DNA from: Mycoplasmataceae bacterium
GTDB taxonomy: Bacteria; Bacillota_I; Bacilli_A; Mycoplasmatales; Mycoplasmoidaceae
Assembly (NCBI GenBank): GCA_031282725.1
Contig: JAITDD010000050.1
Coordinates: 1 to 64,000 of the forward strand
Direction: 5' to 3'
Length of the DNA: 64,000 nt
The notes below the pieces were generated by a model. The model did no database searches and was not told the DNA's origin. It saw only the letters and a list, made by a program, of their open reading frames with translations. Within the stretch, counting starts at the first letter, position 1. Each line of letters begins with the position of its first letter. Both the position numbers and the translations under genes were made by a program. Shown here in pieces: positions 25,990 to 36,673 of this stretch.

Positions 25990-27247
25990 CGAAACCGAAA
26001 AGAAGTTTGGAAATATTTTTTGTTTTATTATTGTCAAAATCCACAACTTTTGCAGAGAAAACTTGGAAAGATTCATCTTCAACAATAGCGGTTTTATTCT
26101 CTTCTTGCTTTACTGGAGTATAGTTAGTAATTTCGTTAGTTGAGATGAAGATTGAAATTTCACTTGTTGTTTCTAAAATATTTTCAATTCCATAAACTAC
26201 TTTGATATTTTTGGATGAGGCGATGTTTGTCAAAATTGTTTTAATATTTACAACTAAATCAGATTTGTTATTTTTACCTAATTTGAAGTTGATTAACGCA
26301 TTTATTTGTTCAGTAGAAAAATCTCCATTTGAATAGCTGGAATTTATTTTATCTTTTAATAGTTTTTCTAAGTCCGCGAAGCTATTGGCTTCATCATCAA
26401 CATTGAATCGTAAATGAAAGAATGATTTGTTTCCTTTAATATTGTCATTACCAGCAAGGAAACTTTTTAAATCATTAAAATCAATATTAATTTCTCCAGC
26501 CCCTGAAATAATATCAACGAAATCATTAACAACGGAACCAATTTCTTTGTTCCCTTGTTCTAACTGTGTGAAGAAAGTGGAGTTAGTTATTTGATCAACT
26601 ATTTTGTCATTAAAGATTGTGCAAACACTATCACAATTTTGCATAAATTCTTTTTTAGATTCGAAAGCGTTTTCATAAGTTTTTTCTCCTTCTATTCGTA
26701 TTGAAGGCATAGTGATAATTCCGATTGTTGTGATTCCTTTTTCTTTGGCGATTTTAGCAATTTCAGGACCAGCTCCACTTCCTGTCCCTTTTCCTAATCC
26801 AGCAATAACAAAAACAACGTCTGTATCAACAAATATTTTTTCCAATTCGCTCTTATTTTCATTGAATGCTTCTTTCCCAATGTTAGGATCTCCTCCAGAA
26901 CCAAATCCTTTTAATCGTTGAGCGCCTAAAAGGAAAAGATTAGCATTAATTTCTTTCTTTTTTAATCGAGATAACGTTTTTTTATCAGTGTTCATTGCTC
27001 ACAAATCAACATAAGTAGGTCAGCTACGTAAATTTTCTAAAAAATCGATAATATTATTTCCGGCTCCACCTACTCCAATTACTTTAATTCGGGGAACCCC
27101 TAATGTGTCATCATCATCAAAATTGCACACTCTGGAAGATTTAGAAACCGGTTCTTGTTTAGACGAAAGATTTTTAATTTCGCAAGCGATAGTTTTGCTT
27201 TCATTTTCATCAGTAATAACGACATTTAAGATGTCTTTAAGTGGCAT
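25973..27247 (-). CDS. ftsZ: Cell division GTPase FtsZ (divergent)
   Basis: The 424-residue protein has the nucleotide-binding GVGGAGNN at 58-65 and a tubulin-signature loop at 150, but the latter reads GLGKGTGSGAGP rather than GMGGGTGTGAAP. An N-terminal extension of about 50 polar residues precedes the GTPase fold. TGA Trp codons occur near 26998 and 27019. The C-terminus is acidic and lacks a clear conserved FtsZ tail peptide. The gene lies next to mraZ-rsmH-ftsA-like but on the opposite strand. TATAAT at 27254-27259 is 6 bases before the ATG. Confidence 0.88.
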
Positions 27248-27253
27248 ATTAAT

Positions 27254-27259
27254 ATTATA
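27254..27259 (-). promoter_or_regulatory. -10 element of ftsZ (leaderless start)
   Basis: A minus-strand TATAAT ends 6 bases before the ftsZ ATG, inside the 21-base gap from the S1-domain gene. ftsZ can therefore be transcribed independently of the gene upstream. Confidence 0.6.
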
Positions 27260-27268
27260 TTTATAATA

Positions 27269-27586
27269 TTAGCACATTTTCTCAATCGTTAATTTGTAGA
27301 TTGGTTCAAATCCAGATCTTGAAGGAATAATTACGGAACGTTTTTTTAAAAGCTTAGCATTAATTCTTTTGTAAGAGAAAAAATAATTATTATCTTTTTT
27401 TGTTATCAATAAGAAACTGTAATAAGTGTTTAATTTGAAGAAATTTTCAAGGTTGCGGATAAGGTAATCACTCACTTCGCTTATATGTACCAAACCGCGA
27501 ATTCCTTTATATTCGATAATGATGTAAGTCTTAGCGATTTTTCGGACAATACAATCATAAATTTTGCCTATTTCAAGTTCATTCAT
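27269..27586 (-). CDS. Single S1-domain RNA-binding protein
   Basis: The 105-residue protein is essentially one S1 RNA-binding fold: ELEIGKIYDCIVRKIAKTYIIIEYKGIRGLVHISEVSD, followed by a short basic C-terminal region. Such proteins bind RNA or the ribosome, like general-stress S1 proteins of Firmicutes. It starts 5 bases after the upstream membrane-protein gene and is probably in its operon. The exact role is unknown. Confidence 0.75.
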   Translation of the reverse strand: MNELEIGKIYDCIVRKIAKTYIIIEYKGIRGLVHISEVSDYLIRNLENFFKLNTYYSFLLITKKDNNYFFSYKRINAKLLKKRSVIIPSRSGFEPIYKLTIEKMC

Positions 27587-27591
27587 AATAA

Positions 27592-28515
27592 TTATTTAGG
27601 CATCGCAACTAATTGAACTTTTGACTCTTTAGAAGCTTTTACTTTTTTGTAAACTATGAAGATGATTAAGCCAATAATTAAAGCACACAATAAGAAGATA
27701 ATCATATCTCTTTTATTTGTTTTCTTTTTTAATTGTTCTATCTCTTCTGGAATAACAATAAAACTATTGTAATAATTCTCAATTCGATTGATTCTTAAAT
27801 AACTATTAGCAATGGCTCCTATATGAATTAAAACAGAAGAAATAAAAATAACAACTAAAACTAAAAAAGCGATAAAGTATTGTGGTCTTGAAGAATCGTA
27901 TTGAAGAATGTGGGAAAGCGGATTTTTCAATCAATTAGAATATTCGAAAACATTTCCCATTCCTTGGATAGCTCAAACAGAAATCATTAGAAGGATAAAA
28001 GCAAGAACAGATAAAAGATAAGATAACGAACAGAATCAGTTTGCATTAATGTAAGCAACTTTTAATCTTTTGTATAGTTTTAGAATATTAATACTTAACG
28101 GTTTTTGATCTTTGAAATTAATTGTTTCAGCTTCTTGTTTTAATGATGTGTATCTGCTTATATGAACAATATACATCGGAAGAAAAATAAGAATCGGAAG
28201 AATGTAAATGATAAGTAATCAGTAAGAACGAACATCAGCTTTATTGATTGATAACGCAGCAGCAACGCTCATTAATGCAACAATGATAATAAAAGCGATA
28301 GTTCAATAAATAATACCATGTTTGTAACCGTTTATTTCTTTAATATAGAATGTTGGAAAGTAGTTAGAATAAGGGTTCGTGTTCTTTTTAATTTTAATTT
28401 GCTTTTCTTGAGCAAAATCTTGTTCAGAAATTTTTGCATGTTCTATAAAAGTTGTACCTAAAACACAAGTAGATTCTTCATTTCCATCGATTTGGTAAAC
28501 TTTGGTGTCTGACAT
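27592..28515 (-). CDS. Polytopic membrane protein of unknown function
   Basis: The 307-residue protein has a soluble N-terminal region of about 70 residues and then roughly five hydrophobic segments (about 71-90, 97-115, 148-170, 200-222 and 268-288), with a basic C-terminus. Several TGA Trp codons sit at membrane borders. I do not recognise a family. It is the first gene of a short operon with the S1-domain protein and lies upstream of ftsZ, which could hint at envelope or division functions but proves nothing. Confidence 0.65.
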
Positions 28516-28560
28516 ATTATTATTATAGTTAAAAAAGAATGATTTTGGCCAGATTTTTCT

Positions 28561-29361
28561 TTATATCTCAACTATAAAATCTTTATTAAAATTGGGGTTT
28601 TCGCTTAATTTTGGTTCCTTATTTACAATTCCACAAGGATTACAAATAACTCGAACATTTTTTATCCAATAATCATGAGATTGGTGAACATGTCCATGGA
28701 TGATTAGTTTAAGATTAGGAATAGAATCAACCAACTGTTCTGCGATATCTGTTAAAACAGAAGGAAGGGATGGGTGATTTAAGTATTTGGGATCGATGGA
28801 CTTTTTACTAATCGCATGATGGAATATTAAAACTATCTTTTTATCAGGAAATTTTTTGGAAGTTTTGTAAATATAAGCAAGAGATTTTTTGTAAATACTG
28901 CCAAAAAATTCAATACTTACTTTTTTAACTCTCCCATGGTTATCAATATAAACCGCATGTTTCATTTTCGAATTTTTAAAAAACTCTTCTCCTTGTTCTT
29001 TAGCTTCTTTTGAATTAACGTAAGAAAAATCGGTTCACAATGTTGTTCCAATAAAACAAACATCATCAATTATTTTGTACGAATCTTGTAAAAAGGTAAT
29101 GTCACTTTTTTTAGGAAAGTTATTTTTTAATTTTTCATAAATATGTTGAATTGGAAAGATATTTTTTGTCGGATAGAGAATATGATTCCCTTCTATAAAA
29201 ATGCATCTTTTAAAGTTTTTTGAAAGATATTTGCGAGTTGTAGTAATTCTGTTAGAAACATCCCCTGCAATAAGAGTTAAAATGTCATCTTTTTTATTTC
29301 AAAAAGGAGAAAGCTCTTTATTTATATTGACATGCAAATCAGATACAACACGAATCTTCAT
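28561..29361 (-). CDS. Calcineurin-like metallophosphoesterase
   Basis: The 266-residue protein shows the full set of metal-binding motifs in order: SDLH near the start, AGD, EGNH, FHHA and GHVH. It should hydrolyse a phosphomonoester or phosphodiester, but the substrate is not evident. The start ATG at 29361 gives MKIRVVSDLHV, as expected for the family. One TGA Trp codon occurs in the first third and another at 29025. It is transcribed divergently from ftsY from a 33-base gap. Confidence 0.85.
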
Positions 29362-29380
29362 TAAAAATAAGCTTTTAAAA

Positions 29381-29388
29381 ATTATAAT
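29381..29388. promoter_or_regulatory. Overlapping palindromic -10 for phosphoesterase and ftsY
   Basis: ATTATAAT provides TATAAT on each strand. The plus copy (29383-29388) ends 6 bases before the ftsY ATG; the minus copy (29386-29381) is 19 bases before the phosphoesterase ATG. Confidence 0.55.
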
Positions 29389-29394
29389 AATCGT

Positions 29395-30420
29395 ATGACC
29401 TTGAAGGAAAAAATAAAGAGTTTTTTCTCAAAAAAAAATAAAAATGTCGTTGAGTCTGTAAAAGAGAAAGTTGAGCAAAATACCCTCGTCGAACAAAAAA
29501 AATTTGATGAAGGAATGAAGAAATCTTCTTCTTTATTAAATGAATCGATTAATGAAGTTTTAAAAAAAACACGTGCTATCGATGATTCATTATTTGAAAA
29601 AATCGAGGAAATGTTTATTAGTTTTGACATTAACTATTCCTCTTGCAAAAAAATAATTAATTCCATTATTGAAGAAATTAAAATTCAAAATATTAAGAAT
29701 GTAGAATTAATTAAACAAATCATTATCGACAAGCTTATTATTTACTACATTCAAGATACAAACATTAACACTTCGATTAATTTAAAACCAAATCAAACCA
29801 ACACGATTTTGATAAGCGGCGTTAATGGAGTGGGAAAAACTACCTCTATCGCAAAATTAGCTAATTATTTTAAATCAAACAATTATTCCGTTTGCTTAAT
29901 AGCCGCAGACACTTTTCGAGCCGGAGCTGTTGCCCAATTAGACGAATGGTCTAAAAAACTAAATATTCCAATCTTTAAACCGCAGAAAGAAGGACAAGAC
30001 GCCGCCAGTATTGTTTATTCTGGACTTAGTTATGCGAAACAAAATAATATCGATATCGCTTTAATCGATACAAGCGGTAGATTGCAAAATAAAATTAATT
30101 TAATGAATGAATTAAAAAAAATTGATTCAGTTATTAAAAAATTTAATCCTAATCAACCTGTCGAATCTTTATTAGTTCTTGATGCGATAAGTGGACAAAA
30201 CGGATTATTTCAAGCTAAATCTTTTAGCGAAATTACAAAACTAACCGGAATTATTCTAACCAAAATGGACTCTTCCAGTAAAGGTGGAATTGTTTTATCG
30301 ATAAAGGATGTTTTAAATTTGCCAATTAAGTTTATAGGATTTGGAGAAAAAATAGATGATTTAAAAGAATTTGATCTAGAATCTTTTATTATTGGATTAA
30401 CTGAATCTATATCTTTGTAA
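29395..30420 (+). CDS. ftsY: Signal recognition particle receptor FtsY
   Basis: The 341-residue GTPase docks the signal recognition particle at the membrane. A Lys-rich N-terminal region (1-60) is followed by the N domain (SLFEKIEEMFISFDINYS). The G domain carries GVNGVGKTT, AADTFRAGAVAQL, DTSGR and TKMD. The end of the protein has GFGEKIDDLKEFD, the conserved interaction motif. There are no TGA codons. A leaderless promoter lies 6 bases upstream. Confidence 0.95.
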   Translation: MTLKEKIKSFFSKKNKNVVESVKEKVEQNTLVEQKKFDEGMKKSSSLLNESINEVLKKTRAIDDSLFEKIEEMFISFDINYSSCKKIINSIIEEIKIQNIKNVELIKQIIIDKLIIYYIQDTNINTSINLKPNQTNTILISGVNGVGKTTSIAKLANYFKSNNYSVCLIAADTFRAGAVAQLDEWSKKLNIPIFKPQKEGQDAASIVYSGLSYAKQNNIDIALIDTSGRLQNKINLMNELKKIDSVIKKFNPNQPVESLLVLDAISGQNGLFQAKSFSEITKLTGIILTKMDSSSKGGIVLSIKDVLNLPIKFIGFGEKIDDLKEFDLESFIIGLTESISL

Positions 30421-30516
30421 AAAACTATTTTATTAGGTAAACTACATTAAGTTTTTATAAAATCTCTGCGGTTGCATATAATATTATTGTATTTATTAAT
30501 ACGTTTGTTCTTCAAA

Positions 30517-30831
30517 ATGCCAACTTCAAATAATTCTCAATATCGAATAAAATTAATATCTTACGATATTGGATTACTTGAAAATGTCATTAAACAAGTT
30601 CTCGCAGTTATTAATAACAATAAATTAGAATTCTTAGGGCCAGTTCCATTACCAACAAAAAAAGAAGTTTATACTGTTCTTCGTGATCCTTTTGTTCATA
30701 AGGCAGCAATGGAACAATTTGAAAGAAGATTACATAATAGATTAATAATAGTTAAAAATTCTACTCAAAAACTTTTGGATGATTTAAAACAAATAATAAT
30801 TCCTAGTGCTGTGGAGGTTAAAATAAAATAA
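30517..30831 (+). CDS. rpsJ: 30S ribosomal protein S10
   Basis: The 104-residue protein has the uS10 core: YRIKLISYDIGLLENVIKQV, GPVPLPTKKEVYTVLRDPFVHK and EQFERRLHNRLIIV. It binds 16S rRNA and, with NusB, takes part in antitermination. The frame is open from 30472, but MPTSNNSQYRIKL at 30517 fits the family start, and TATAAT at 30477-30482 lies inside the longer version. rplC follows after 1 base. Confidence 0.93.
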   Translation: MPTSNNSQYRIKLISYDIGLLENVIKQVLAVINNNKLEFLGPVPLPTKKEVYTVLRDPFVHKAAMEQFERRLHNRLIIVKNSTQKLLDDLKQIIIPSAVEVKIK

Positions 30832-30832
30832 T

Positions 30833-31612
30833 ATGAAAAAGATAATTGGAAGAAAAATCGGAATGGTTCAATTGTACGATGTTAATGGTGCTGCTATCCC
30901 TTGTACTATTGTTCAAGTAGAACCTAATATCATTTTAGAAAACAAACCAAACAAAAGTGTTAAAGTTGGATTCGGAGAAACAAAAGAAAACAAATTAAAC
31001 AAACCTGAATTAGGTGTTTTTAAAAAACTTGGAGTTGCTGCTAAAAAAAATGTTCGTACATTAAGCAATATAGACAACGAATATAAGCCAGGAGAATCTT
31101 TAAATCTTGATATTTTTAAAGCCGGAGAATATGTTGATGTTCAAGGCGTTACAAAAGGACATGGATTTACTGGTGCTATTAAAAGATGAAACTTTAAAAT
31201 AGGACCATTATCTCATGGACACGGTTATCCTCATAGATATCAAGGTTCTTTAGCATTCGGTCGTGGTGGTAATGCCCCACAACGTGTTTATAAAGGAAAG
31301 AAAATGCATGGTCACTATGGACATGAAACTGTTACTATCCAAAACCTTAGTATCGTTATTATCTTTAAAGAACAAAATTTAATTTTAATTCGTGGTGCTA
31401 TTCCTGGACCTGAAGGTTCTTATGTAATTATTAAATCTAGTAACAAAAGAGCTAAGGATTCTATTGAATATAATATTATCACAAAAGATATCCAAAAATC
31501 TATTGAAGAAGCAAATCTATCTTTTGAGAACAAAGAGTTTGCAAAAGAATCTAATGATGAAGCAGAACTAAAAGAAAAGATCGCAGAAGCAAAGAAGGAG
31601 GAAAATAAATAA
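30833..31612 (+). CDS. rplC: 50S ribosomal protein L3
   Basis: The 259-residue uL3 has the start MKKIIGRKIGMVQLYD, the DVQGVTKGHGFTGAIKRWNF motif with a TGA-encoded Trp, and the GSLAFGRGGNAPQRVYKGKKM loop that reaches toward the peptidyl-transferase centre. A Lys/Glu-rich tail of about 45 residues extends it beyond the usual 210 residues. Its TAA overlaps the rplE ATG by one base. In most bacteria rplD follows; here it is rplE. Confidence 0.95.
31595..31601 (+). promoter_or_regulatory. Shine-Dalgarno for rplE
   Basis: AAGGAGG at the end of rplC, 10 bases before the overlapping ATG of rplE, marks the new rplC-rplE junction as a functional translational unit. Confidence 0.65.
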
Positions 31613-32154
31613 TGGCAACTAATTGAAAAAAATTCTACACCGACAAAATTAGAGCTGATTTAATGAAAACTCATAATTTTAAAAATGTTATGGAAGTTCC
31701 TACAATTGAAAAGGTTTCTATTAATGCTGGAGTTGGTGATGCTACTAAGGATGTCAAATATATTGAATCCATGGTTAACGAAATTACTGCTATTACTGCA
31801 CAAAAACCTATTATGACTCAATCAAAAAAAGCGATTGCTGGATTTAAATTACGTGAAAACCAAAATGTAGGTGTTAAAGTAACTCTTCGAGGAAAAAAAA
31901 TGTGAAACTTTATCGCTAACTTCATCAATGTTGCTTTACCTCGTACTAAAGACTTTAAGGGATTTAACAAAAATTCATTCGATGCTTTAGGAAATTGCTC
32001 TATTGGTGTTAAAGAACAAATTATTTTTACAGAAATTAATTATGACCACATCAAAAGAATTCGTGGTTTTGATGTTACTTTTGTTTTATCTACTAATGAT
32101 AAAGCGATTGCAAAAGAAGTTTTAGTTTCTATTGGATTGCCTTTCAGAAAATAA
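31612..32154 (+). CDS. rplE: 50S ribosomal protein L5
   Basis: The 180-residue uL5 contacts 5S rRNA. Family motifs are FKNVMEVPTIEKVSINAGVGDA, ITAQKPIMTQSKKAIAGFKLREN and GVKVTLRGKKMWNF (Trp from TGA). The end has NYDHIKRIRGFDVTF. It begins MATNWKKFYTDKI, again with a TGA Trp. It directly follows rplC, although in typical genomes eleven or so genes separate the two and rpsN-rpsH come next; here those are at 60.4-60.9 kb. Confidence 0.95.
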
Positions 32155-32184
32155 TATATTATTTTCTTATAATTTTATATATAT

Positions 32185-33225
32185 ATGCCACAGTTTTTAA
32201 ATATTTTTATCGGATTAGTTCCTTCGGTCGGTTATGGTTGCATGGCACCTTTTTCCACAAAGATTGGTGGGAGTGTTCAACAAAAAACTTTAGGAATAAC
32301 TCTGAGTTGTTTTATCTTATCTTTAATTATTTTAGCAATTGAAATTCCTTTTGGATTAGATTATTTCAGTAAAGCTGGAATGCTATTTTTCTTCATATCA
32401 TTAATAAGCGGAGTGTTTTGATATTTTGGTTCCTTTTTTGAATTGAAAGCAATAACACAGGCCGGTGTAAGTAAAGCTATGCCTTTTAGTATGGTAGGTC
32501 AGTTTTTTGTTACCACATTATTCTCTGCTTTTTTATTTCAAGGTTGATTACATAATCCTAAGATTCAGATTAGTTTTGGAATGATATTTTTAATTATTAT
32601 CTTCTTAGGAATCTTATTGATTTCCGCCTCTCCCAATGTTTCTTATAGCGAAAAAGGTGGGATAGCTTCTATGAATGAAAAAAGTAAATGAGGATTTTTA
32701 ATTTCTATCTTATTTTCAGTTATCGCCTTTGCCATGTATTTTCTATTGCCGGAACTTATCAAAGAATTAAGTAACAAGGGAAGCTGATTTTATAGTGGAG
32801 AGGAATGAAAAAATCCGAATGATAAATTATTCCTATCTGGCTTTGATAAAGGAATAATGTTTCCCCAATCATTAGGAATGCTTCTTTGCGCTTTAATCGG
32901 TATTATTATTTATTCTAAAAAACAAAATCAACCGCAATTTTTAAAAAATTCATTGTTAGACAAGAAAACTTTTTTAAATATGATACCAGGTTCTTTACAA
33001 GCAATCGGAAATCTTGCAACAATTTTCTCAATCTATTTAAACGGTAACGCAATCGCTTCTCCTTTAAATCAAATGAGTGTGGTTATTGCTACAATGTTTG
33101 GAATATTTTATTTGAAAGAAAAGAAAGAAAAACCTTACATGACAATGACATTTATTGGTTTGTCGTTAATTACTATCGGTTCTTTAATGTCAGGATTTTA
33201 TGGAACAATTATTGGGCTTAATTAA
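32185..33225 (+). CDS. Sugar transporter of the GRP (GlcU) family
   Basis: The 346-residue membrane protein has about ten hydrophobic helices and the glucose/ribose porter layout: IGLVPSVGYGCMAPFSTKIGG at the start, ELKAITQAGVSKAMPFS in helix 4, and NMIPGSLQAIGNLATIFSIYLNGNAIASPLNQMSVV in the second half. These DMT-superfamily carriers import glucose or related sugars with the proton gradient. The central loop (about 150-215) is longer than usual and contains several TGA Trp codons. TATAAT is at 32168-32173, giving a leader of only a few bases. Confidence 0.85.
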
Positions 33226-33240
33226 TAATCCTCTAAATTC

Positions 33241-34137
33241 CTATTTTCTTTTACTTTCTTTAATTAGAACAGCGAAGGCGGCATAAGAAGGCCCTGTATG
33301 ACAAGTAATAACCGCCGGAGCTGTTTCTTTATCTATTTTAATATTGGGAGGAAGTTTTTTTAAAAGAGTAGAAGACACTAAATCGATTATTTCATCTGTT
33401 TTAAATTTATCATTTCTATTTTTTGAAGAAAGGATAGCGAATCTTTCTACATTATTTCAGTCAAAATTGTCAAGAAAAGTGGAATAATATTTTTCAATAG
33501 CCTCAGGAATTTTCTTTAAATTAACAACTTTGGAACGCGATGTTACTCCTTCTCTATCAAAAGAGTTGATTGGGATGATTTTTAAGAAGTTCGCAATAGC
33601 TCCAGTAACTTTTTTTATTCTTCCTCCGCGAACAAGAAAAGACAAGTCAGGAGTGATTAAAGCGGCGGCAGTATCGTAATAATAATGGTTTACGACTTTT
33701 TGAATAGATTCTTCGTTTAATTTATCTTCTTTAAGCAGTTTAATAAGATCGATAATTTCTCATTTAGTCATTATTGAAACCATGTATTGCTTAATAAGGA
33801 CAACATTATCGTATTCTTGAGTTACTAAATTAACAACATTAACTCCACCAGGACTTATAGTTTCCGGAATAGGAAGTATGTAGACTTTTTCATATTGTTT
33901 TGTGATTTTTTCGAATAGATTAATGATGTCGTTTGGATTAGCGGCAGAAGTGGAATATATTAACCCAGCATTTTCATTTCTTTCAATCTCATCTATTGTA
34001 ATATCAACACCGTCTTTATAAGTAATTGTTTCGTTCTTTTTTTTTAAAATAATTTGTAAAGGAAGGACGAATACATCATCATATTCTCCATTCCTAGCAT
34101 TGGCGCTAGAATCGAAAACTAAACATGCTTTTTTCAT
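33241..34137 (-). CDS. DegV-family fatty-acid-binding protein
   Basis: The 298-residue protein matches DegV: CLVFDSSANARNG, YKDGVDITIDEI, STSAANPNDIINLFEKI, the central PGGVNVVNLV, and LSFLVRGGRIKKVTG. In Firmicutes DegV proteins (FakB) hold an acyl chain for phosphorylation by FakA, which feeds exogenous fatty acids into phospholipids. That suits an organism lacking fatty-acid synthesis. FakA and PlsX/PlsY are not in the window, but plsC is at 50.0 kb. Two TGA Trp codons are used. Confidence 0.85.
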
Positions 34138-34141
34138 TTAA

Positions 34142-34154
34142 TATAATAATTATA
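34142..34154. promoter_or_regulatory. Palindromic divergent -10 region (degV / condensation-like gene)
   Basis: TATAATAATTATA is self-complementary and gives TATAAT on both strands within 13 bases. It lies between two start codons only 22 bases apart; the minus copy is 11 bases before the DegV ATG and the plus copy 12 bases before the ATG at 34160. Confidence 0.55.
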
Positions 34155-34159
34155 TTGTA

Positions 34160-35872
34160 ATGGGGTTTGTCGAAAAAATAGACACTAATGATTTAATATT
34201 TCAAAAAAATTATAATCCAGACGAACATGACAGAATCGTTCGCTGTTTTTTAGTTTACAAATATTATATTAATATAGAACGTCTACAAGATTCCTTGCTT
34301 ATTTTGTTGAAAGAATTGCCTATTTTAAACTCAGTTTTTCAAGAAGATGATGGAAAATACTATTGAGTCGAAAGAGAAGATACTAGTGAAATTTTTTTCA
34401 TTCACGACAGCTGAACTTCTTTTTATGACGACTGAACTTATTCCTTCGATTTTGCAAAGAAACCACAATTCAAAATTAATTCTTTTCAAGCTAATATCGG
34501 GATTTCTTTAAACAATATGGTTGCTGATGTTTTTGGACTTAAAACTATAATTGCTCGTTTAGTTGAAATATATAACCATTTAGATGAAAAAGATTACAAA
34601 CCAGTTTATTCTCATGTCCTTTCAAGAAAATTTGCTGATTTTATAAAACTTTTGCCTTTTTCAACTAAGATCAAAAAAATTCTCCCTTTTCCTCTTTCAA
34701 ACAAAGGATTTAACGAAACAAAATTAGAATTCACATCAGACACTTCTTTAAAGGAAGTTTATGTAAGTGTTGCTACCATTTACAAGAAAATGACTAGTGA
34801 AATATTTAGAATTGCAAGGAAAGATAATATTCTTGTTTCCACAGTTTTAAATACCGCTTATTTAAGAACCGTTGCAAGAATATGTAAAAAATACGATGCT
34901 CCAATAAATATTGGTTTGCAATTAGACGGACGAAGCGAAATAAAAAATGAAAAATATTATGTTAGTGTTAATAATATTCATGCAATTCTACCTTTATCAG
35001 TTACCATTGGGGAAAAAGAAGATTTTATGCACACATTAAAAAAAGTTAATGCTATCGTTAATAAAATAAAAAACGGACAATTAGTCAGCCGAAAAATTTT
35101 TAAAAATACTAAACATTTTGTTTCAAATACTAATTATTTACAATTTTGTAATATTGGTTCAGGGACTAATGAAGATTACAGTTTTAAAGATAATGAACTG
35201 ATGCAGATTTTTTTCACAACGGCAGCAAGAAATATTCCATTCTTTTGTCTAACAGCCGGATATTTTAATGAACAAATATTTTATTGTTCTTCAAGTTTTA
35301 TTGGACAAGAAGATCATGCTAATATTGACTATTTTAACAACTTATTTAAATACGAATTAGAAATGTTTATTTTTGGAGGAAATGATAAATTTTTCATAGA
35401 ATACAATGAAACTGATGATTATACTGATTCTTTCGGATTACCTAATATTTATTTAAATCCTAAAAATAACAATAACGAAAATAAGGCGAAAGAAAACACA
35501 CCAGTCGCTAAAGATATTTCTAAAAAAGAAGAAATCAAAGTAAATACTCCTATTGTCGAAGAGGTTAAAAATAAAAATGTTGAACCTGAAAAAGTAAAAG
35601 AAGAAAAGAAAATAGATTTCCCGTTTTCAAATGTAACAAAAGCAAAAGAGGAAAGTAAAACTAAGCCAGAAGAAGCTGTTGTTGATTCATATGTTAATAA
35701 TGATAAATGAAACGAAAAACAAAACTTGTTAGCGAAACAATATTTCCAACTAACAAATAACAAATTGATCGATTCAGAAGATGGCAAAGTAAAATATAAA
35801 TCAGGAAAAACTTATCAAAAAAGAACATGAGACGAAATTGAGAAATTTATTCAATATAAAACAAATAGATAG
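34160..35872 (+). CDS. Condensation-domain-like acyltransferase homologue without the catalytic His
   Basis: The 570-residue protein looks like a CoA-dependent acyltransferase/NRPS condensation fold over residues 20-430. It has DRIVRCFLVYKYYINIERLQDSL, LPILNSVF, GKYYWVERE, and a later ILVSTVLNTAYLRTVARI with INIGLQLDGRSEI. The catalytic HHxxxDG position reads NNMVADV (118-124), so the active His is Asn. Residues 435-515 are a Lys/Glu/Pro-rich linker; the last 55 form a small charged domain. TGA Trp codons are frequent. A non-catalytic or altered binding role is inferred; the substrate is unknown. Confidence 0.55.
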
Positions 35873-35878
35873 TTCCTG

Positions 35879-36628
35879 ATGAATAAATACTTCGATTCTC
35901 ACTGCCATTTAAATATGATGGAAGATTCAAAAATGATTATGGAAAAATGCGAATCTTTAAATATAAATTATTGTATTGTTGGAACTGATTTGGAAACTTC
36001 TTCAAAAATAAACAAAGACTATTCCTCTTATTCTTCTTCTTTTATCTATTCTTTAGGTATCCATCCTGAATATGCAGATGAGGTAGATAGGATTGAAGAA
36101 TTAGATAAAATGTTAGAATCTTCCTCTTGTAAAGCTGTCGGAGAATGTGGACTTGATTATTTTTTTAATAAAGAGAATAAAGAAAAACAGAAAAAACTTT
36201 TTATCACACAGATAAAGTTAGCGATAAAATACAAACTACCTCTAATTATTCATTGCAGGGACGCTTACGAAGATTTATACGAAATACTTAAAACTTATCA
36301 CACTAAATTAAGCAATATCCTTATTCATTGTTTTGATACTACCTTTGACTGAGTAGAAAAATTTGACGAGTTTGATTGTTATTATGCGATTGGAGGAAAA
36401 ATAACATATAAGAAGTGTGATTATCTTAGAGAATCATTAAAAAAAATGAAACATAATAGAATATTGACAGAAACCGATTCTCCTTGATTATCTCCTGAAC
36501 CTTTAAGAAAAGAAAAAAATACACCACTTAATATTATTTGTATTGTGAAATTTATTAATGAACTTTTAGGAGCGGATTTAACTGAAAAAATATACGAAAA
36601 TACCTTGAATTTTTTTAATCTTAAATAA
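35879..36628 (+). CDS. tatD: TatD-family metal-dependent nuclease
   Basis: The 249-residue TIM-barrel hydrolase has the metal ligands FDSHCHLN at the N-terminus, AVGECGLDYFF, PLIIHCRDAYEDLYEIL, ILIHCFDTTF and LTETDSPWLSPEP. TatD enzymes degrade DNA 3'-5' and act in repair or DNA turnover. The SPW Trp is TGA-encoded. It begins 6 bases after the condensation-like gene and probably shares its transcript. Confidence 0.9.
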
Positions 36629-36673
36629 GTTATTTTTTGAGCTTATTAAAATATTTAATTTTATAATTAATGT

